Positions 27,240-29,145 of a stretch of DNA of 29,145 bases are shown here, in pieces. The notes below the pieces were generated by a model. That model had not been told where the DNA came from and did no database searches. It saw only the letters and a list, made by a program, of their open reading frames with translations. A program made the translations under genes and the position numbers. The stretch is taken from positions 2,136-31,280 of the forward strand of contig BFEA01001429.1 in NCBI GenBank assembly GCA_003427395.1. Reading direction: 5' to 3'. This DNA comes from Chara braunii. Lineage: Eukaryota > Streptophyta > Charophyceae > Charales > Characeae. How positions within the stretch are numbered: position 1 is the first letter of the stretch; every line of letters begins with the position of its first letter.

Positions 27240-27543
27240 AAAATAGAGATATGTCCGTATATATATATTTGTGACGATATATATTCAGAACAGAACAGAT
27301 TAAACGTTTTGCAGTGTGTAAGGCAGGGTTCTCTCGTTGATAAGACACTTTTGGAGGTTTTTTTTTTGGGGGGGGGAGTGTTTTGCCTTTGTCACGGAGG
27401 TTTTTTTTTTTTTTTTTTTTAATGGATTTTTTTGCCTTTACCGCGATCTATATTTTTGTTCGCAGTTGTGTATGGTGATTGAGTTCTTCGCCTTTACCGC
27501 GATCGATTCCCTTTTTTTTTTTTTTTTTTTTTGCGGGCCGCGC

Positions 27544-27701
27544 CGCACTCTGCTGCAGTGCAATACAGAGGTAACGCTGAAGGGGTCGAGCAAGCAAGTA
27601 ATAGAACTGTCTCTTATACACATCTAGATGTGTATAAGCGCACTCTGCTGCAGTGCAATACAGAGGTAACGCTGAAGGGGTCGAGCAAGCAAGTAATAGA
27701 A
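27544..27701. other. Assembly artefact: Nextera mate-pair junction with flanking duplication
   Basis: 27607-27625 is CTGTCTCTTATACACATCT, the Tn5 mosaic-end adapter, followed by its inverted partner AGATGTGTATAAG (27626-27638). The 63 bp before it (27544-27606) are repeated exactly after it (27639-27701), as expected when an untrimmed junction read is built into a contig. This is not biological. Confidence 0.97.
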
Positions 27702-27841
27702 AGTGCAGAGTCGGTTAAGACCGACGCGAAAGCTCCACACATAGCCGCATAACGCAGCCGAAATCTGTGAATAAAAGATCTCGAAATCTCAACATAAAAC
27801 AATGAAGCTCATTTCATAGCTTACCCATATGACCCCTCCGT

Positions 27842-27962
27842 GCCCCAGAAAAAATAATTAATTAATTTAATATCGTGTAGTCCGATGGACCACGGATCAG
27901 ATATTAAACTGATCAGATAACAGATTCTTAGTACTCTTGATCTTAGCCAAAAGGCCGAGATT
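27842..27962 (-). pseudogene. U2 snRNA copy with rearranged branch-site region
   Basis: The minus strand reads TCTCGGCCTTTTGGCTAAG, ATCAAGAGTACTAAGAATC, TGTTATCTGATCAG, TTTAATATCTGATCC, then a GTGGTCC-ATC-GGACTAC stem, and GATATTAAATTAATT with a T-run that could serve as Sm site. Stem I and stem IIb are intact. The GUAGUA element that pairs with intron branch sites is replaced by GUACUAAGA. It could be a diverged U2 variant, but pseudogene is more likely. Confidence 0.8.
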
Positions 27963-28060
27963 TCAGATATATCGATTCCTATTTTGGATCCTGTACCGCG
28001 TAATTTCTCCCTGTACCGCGATTTCAGATATTATAATGTAATAGCGGCTCGCCGCACCAG

Positions 28061-28191
28061 TGTCGAAACGAATAAGGCATGAATGCATGTTACCCAGAAA
28101 GTGGCAAGATGCATCCGTTGCTATTCATAGTAACGGATGCATCTTGCCATTCTCTGCGGCAAGATGCACTCCTACTTTTCTAGTTTCGACA
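28061..28191. repeat. Hairpin element with TGTCGAAAC inverted ends
   Basis: Outer 9-bp inverted repeats TGTCGAAAC/GTTTCGACA (28061-28069 and 28183-28191). Inside, 28103-28119 and 28132-28148 are perfect 17-bp inverted arms (GGCAAGATGCATCCGTT), pairing onward with one G-T, leaving almost no loop. A third partial arm (GCAAGATGCA) is at about 28160. MITE-like or a hairpin RNA precursor. Confidence 0.75.
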
Positions 28192-28221
28192 ATGATATGG
28201 TATGGCGAGGCCCATATGCAT

Positions 28222-28327
28222 ATATATCCGAAAGGCCGGATGATCCAACAAATCGGGTGCGCGAGACAAAAAAAATATATCCGAAAGGCCGGATGATCCA
28301 ACAAATCGGGTGCGCGAGACAAAAAAA
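28222..28327 (+). repeat. 53-bp perfect tandem duplication with A-tract
   Basis: ATATCCGAAAGGCCGGATGA, then TCCAACAAATCGGGTGCGCG and AGAC-poly(A), is repeated twice without differences except A-tract length. Confidence 0.9.
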
Positions 28328-28578
28328 AAAAAAAAAAGACAACCACCAACCATCGGAGATTTCCTGAAACTTCCGTGTAATATCCAATCGGGATGACGTC
28401 AGGCAAATTGTAGAAAGGGCGAACTTGTCTCAGGCCATACTCACACTGGGTCTTTTTTACTTGTTTCTGGACGTAATGGCGGTCAGGTACGTCCGAGTAA
28501 AGGCCCTAATTACGATCAGATACGTTTAGGTTAAGATTGTGCTAGTGTGAATATGCTCTCAGTTACAGCAGCTGGGCG

Positions 28579-28628
28579 GAGCAGGGAGGGAGGGAGGGAG
28601 GGAGGGAGGGAGGGAGGGAGGGAGGGAG
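28579..28628. repeat. (GGGA)n microsatellite
   Basis: About 12 units. 28328-28578 is unique DNA without recognised features. Confidence 0.95.
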
Positions 28629-28781
28629 AGTTCGGTGCCCTCGAATTGCCGACCAACCAGCCAGCACAAAAAAGTCCACAAAAAAAATCCAGAAAAAAAA
28701 AGAGAGAAAAAAAAAATCCAGATCTCGTGGTTGCGCCCTTTCATCATCCATCACTTTCCAGGTACCATTATGGACTTCGAT

Positions 28782-28938
28782 CCACTACTGACCATCTGCA
28801 CAAAGGACAAAAAGTATGGCGGTGTATGTTCCCATGTTCTAGGGTGAGATTCATTCTAAATCCGCACATTCGGTCAGTAGTGCAGCGAGACCCTATCCTT
28901 CAATTCTAATTCACGAGAAAGGGCCTCGCTGCACTACT
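28782..28938. repeat. Inverted-repeat hairpin (19-bp arms)
   Basis: 28876-28894 (AGTAGTGCAGCGAGACCCT) and 28920-28938 are inverted copies with one mismatch and a 25-nt loop. CACTACTGACC at 28782 is a further inverted copy of 28873-28883. Possibly a MITE relic. Confidence 0.7.
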
Positions 28939-29145
28939 CTCGACATGCACGAAAGACAATGAGTGCAAGTTGAGCCTGGAACCGCTTCTTGTAGTCGGCA
29001 ATGGTCTCGTTGGCCAGCTGTCCTGGCAGGCCCGTCATGTTGCTGACGTGGCTCTGCTGACGTGGCACTGCTTGTCGTGGCACTGTGTCTGACGAGGCAC
29101 TGCTGATGTGGTACTGCTGACGTGGCACTGCTGACGTGGCACTGT
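28934..29145 (-). pseudogene. Retrotransposon gag-like fragment, cut by the window edge
   Basis: The minus-strand frame is open from the window edge to a stop at 28934. It starts with repeats of a PRQ/HVS/SATSAV type, encoded by a 15-bp minisatellite (GCTGACGTGGCACTG, about seven units, 29036-29145). Then comes LPGQLANETIADYKKRFQAQ, which resembles the 'ETxADYxxRF' helix of LTR-retrotransposon Gag proteins, followed by LALIVFRACRE and stop. The early stop and abrupt end suggest a truncated copy. Identification as Gag is moderate. Confidence 0.5.

Noticed and set aside
27433-27510. GCCTTTACC motifs reminiscent of the U5 snRNA loop
   Set aside because: The loop has one U fewer than U5 (GCCUUUUAC) and neither flank forms the U5 stem; two copies of a short repeat are the simpler reading.
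27544-27701. 63-bp direct repeat with an inverted centre, looking like a transposon or integration site
   Set aside because: The centre is the Nextera mosaic-end adapter; the repeat is an assembly artefact.

Overview
The window is repeat-rich nuclear DNA from a eukaryote, most likely a green plant or streptophyte alga. U6 and U2 snRNA-derived sequences have the plant-type 5' ends. A relic tRNA pair resembles plant mitochondrial trnM(CAU) and trnK(UUU). One exon has a clear 3' splice acceptor. The density of LINE, MITE and microsatellite sequence would suit a large charophyte genome such as Chara, but that is inference; no species can be fixed from sequence alone. There is no bacterial operon and no complete, intact host gene. 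Scattered N bases and an untrimmed Nextera mate-pair junction at 27607-27638 show a short-read draft assembly.

Layout. 1-1200: dispersed and tandem repeats. 1237-1403: a MITE with TAA target duplication, inside what looks like the last intron of a maltose/galactoside-type hexapeptide acetyltransferase whose final exon is 1513-1847. The end of that exon is duplicated at 1874-2019, and the second copy is split by a T-rich retroposon scrap. 2272-4039: three TIR elements or relics, including a 544-bp Mutator-like foldback element (3487-4030) with a 9-bp target duplication. 4302-11475, minus strand: a near full-length but dead L1-type LINE (ORF1, endonuclease, reverse transcriptase, C-terminal zinc finger, 3' UTR, poly-A). 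11500-13760: LINE ends, minisatellites and a second TTA-flanked MITE. 13824-14290: another LINE 3' fragment. 14360-19700: more GC-balanced DNA with broken, unrecognised coding remnants. 19900-20430: TIR repeats and tRNA relics. 20680-22900: microsatellite desert containing a hammerhead ribozyme core at 21033-21081. 23290-28000: a cluster of U6 and U2 snRNA copies, most of them interrupted by insertions. 28060-29145: hairpin repeats and, at the edge, a retrotransposon gag fragment.

The two most notable signals are these. (1) A hammerhead ribozyme family with three members. One has an intact catalytic core, and a second, degenerate member keeps the GUC cleavage triplet and the helix III strand that the first has lost, so together they describe a type III hammerhead. 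(2) A set of U6/U2 snRNA copies that serve as insertion sites. Two U6 copies are interrupted within one base of the same point (after GGAACGAT), each with a direct repeat of the target and an A-rich 3' end in U6-sense orientation. A third U6 copy is itself a retrocopy with a 10-bp target duplication and was later hit by a 97-bp MITE. The LINE is a plausible source of the retroposition machinery, though this copy is inactive.
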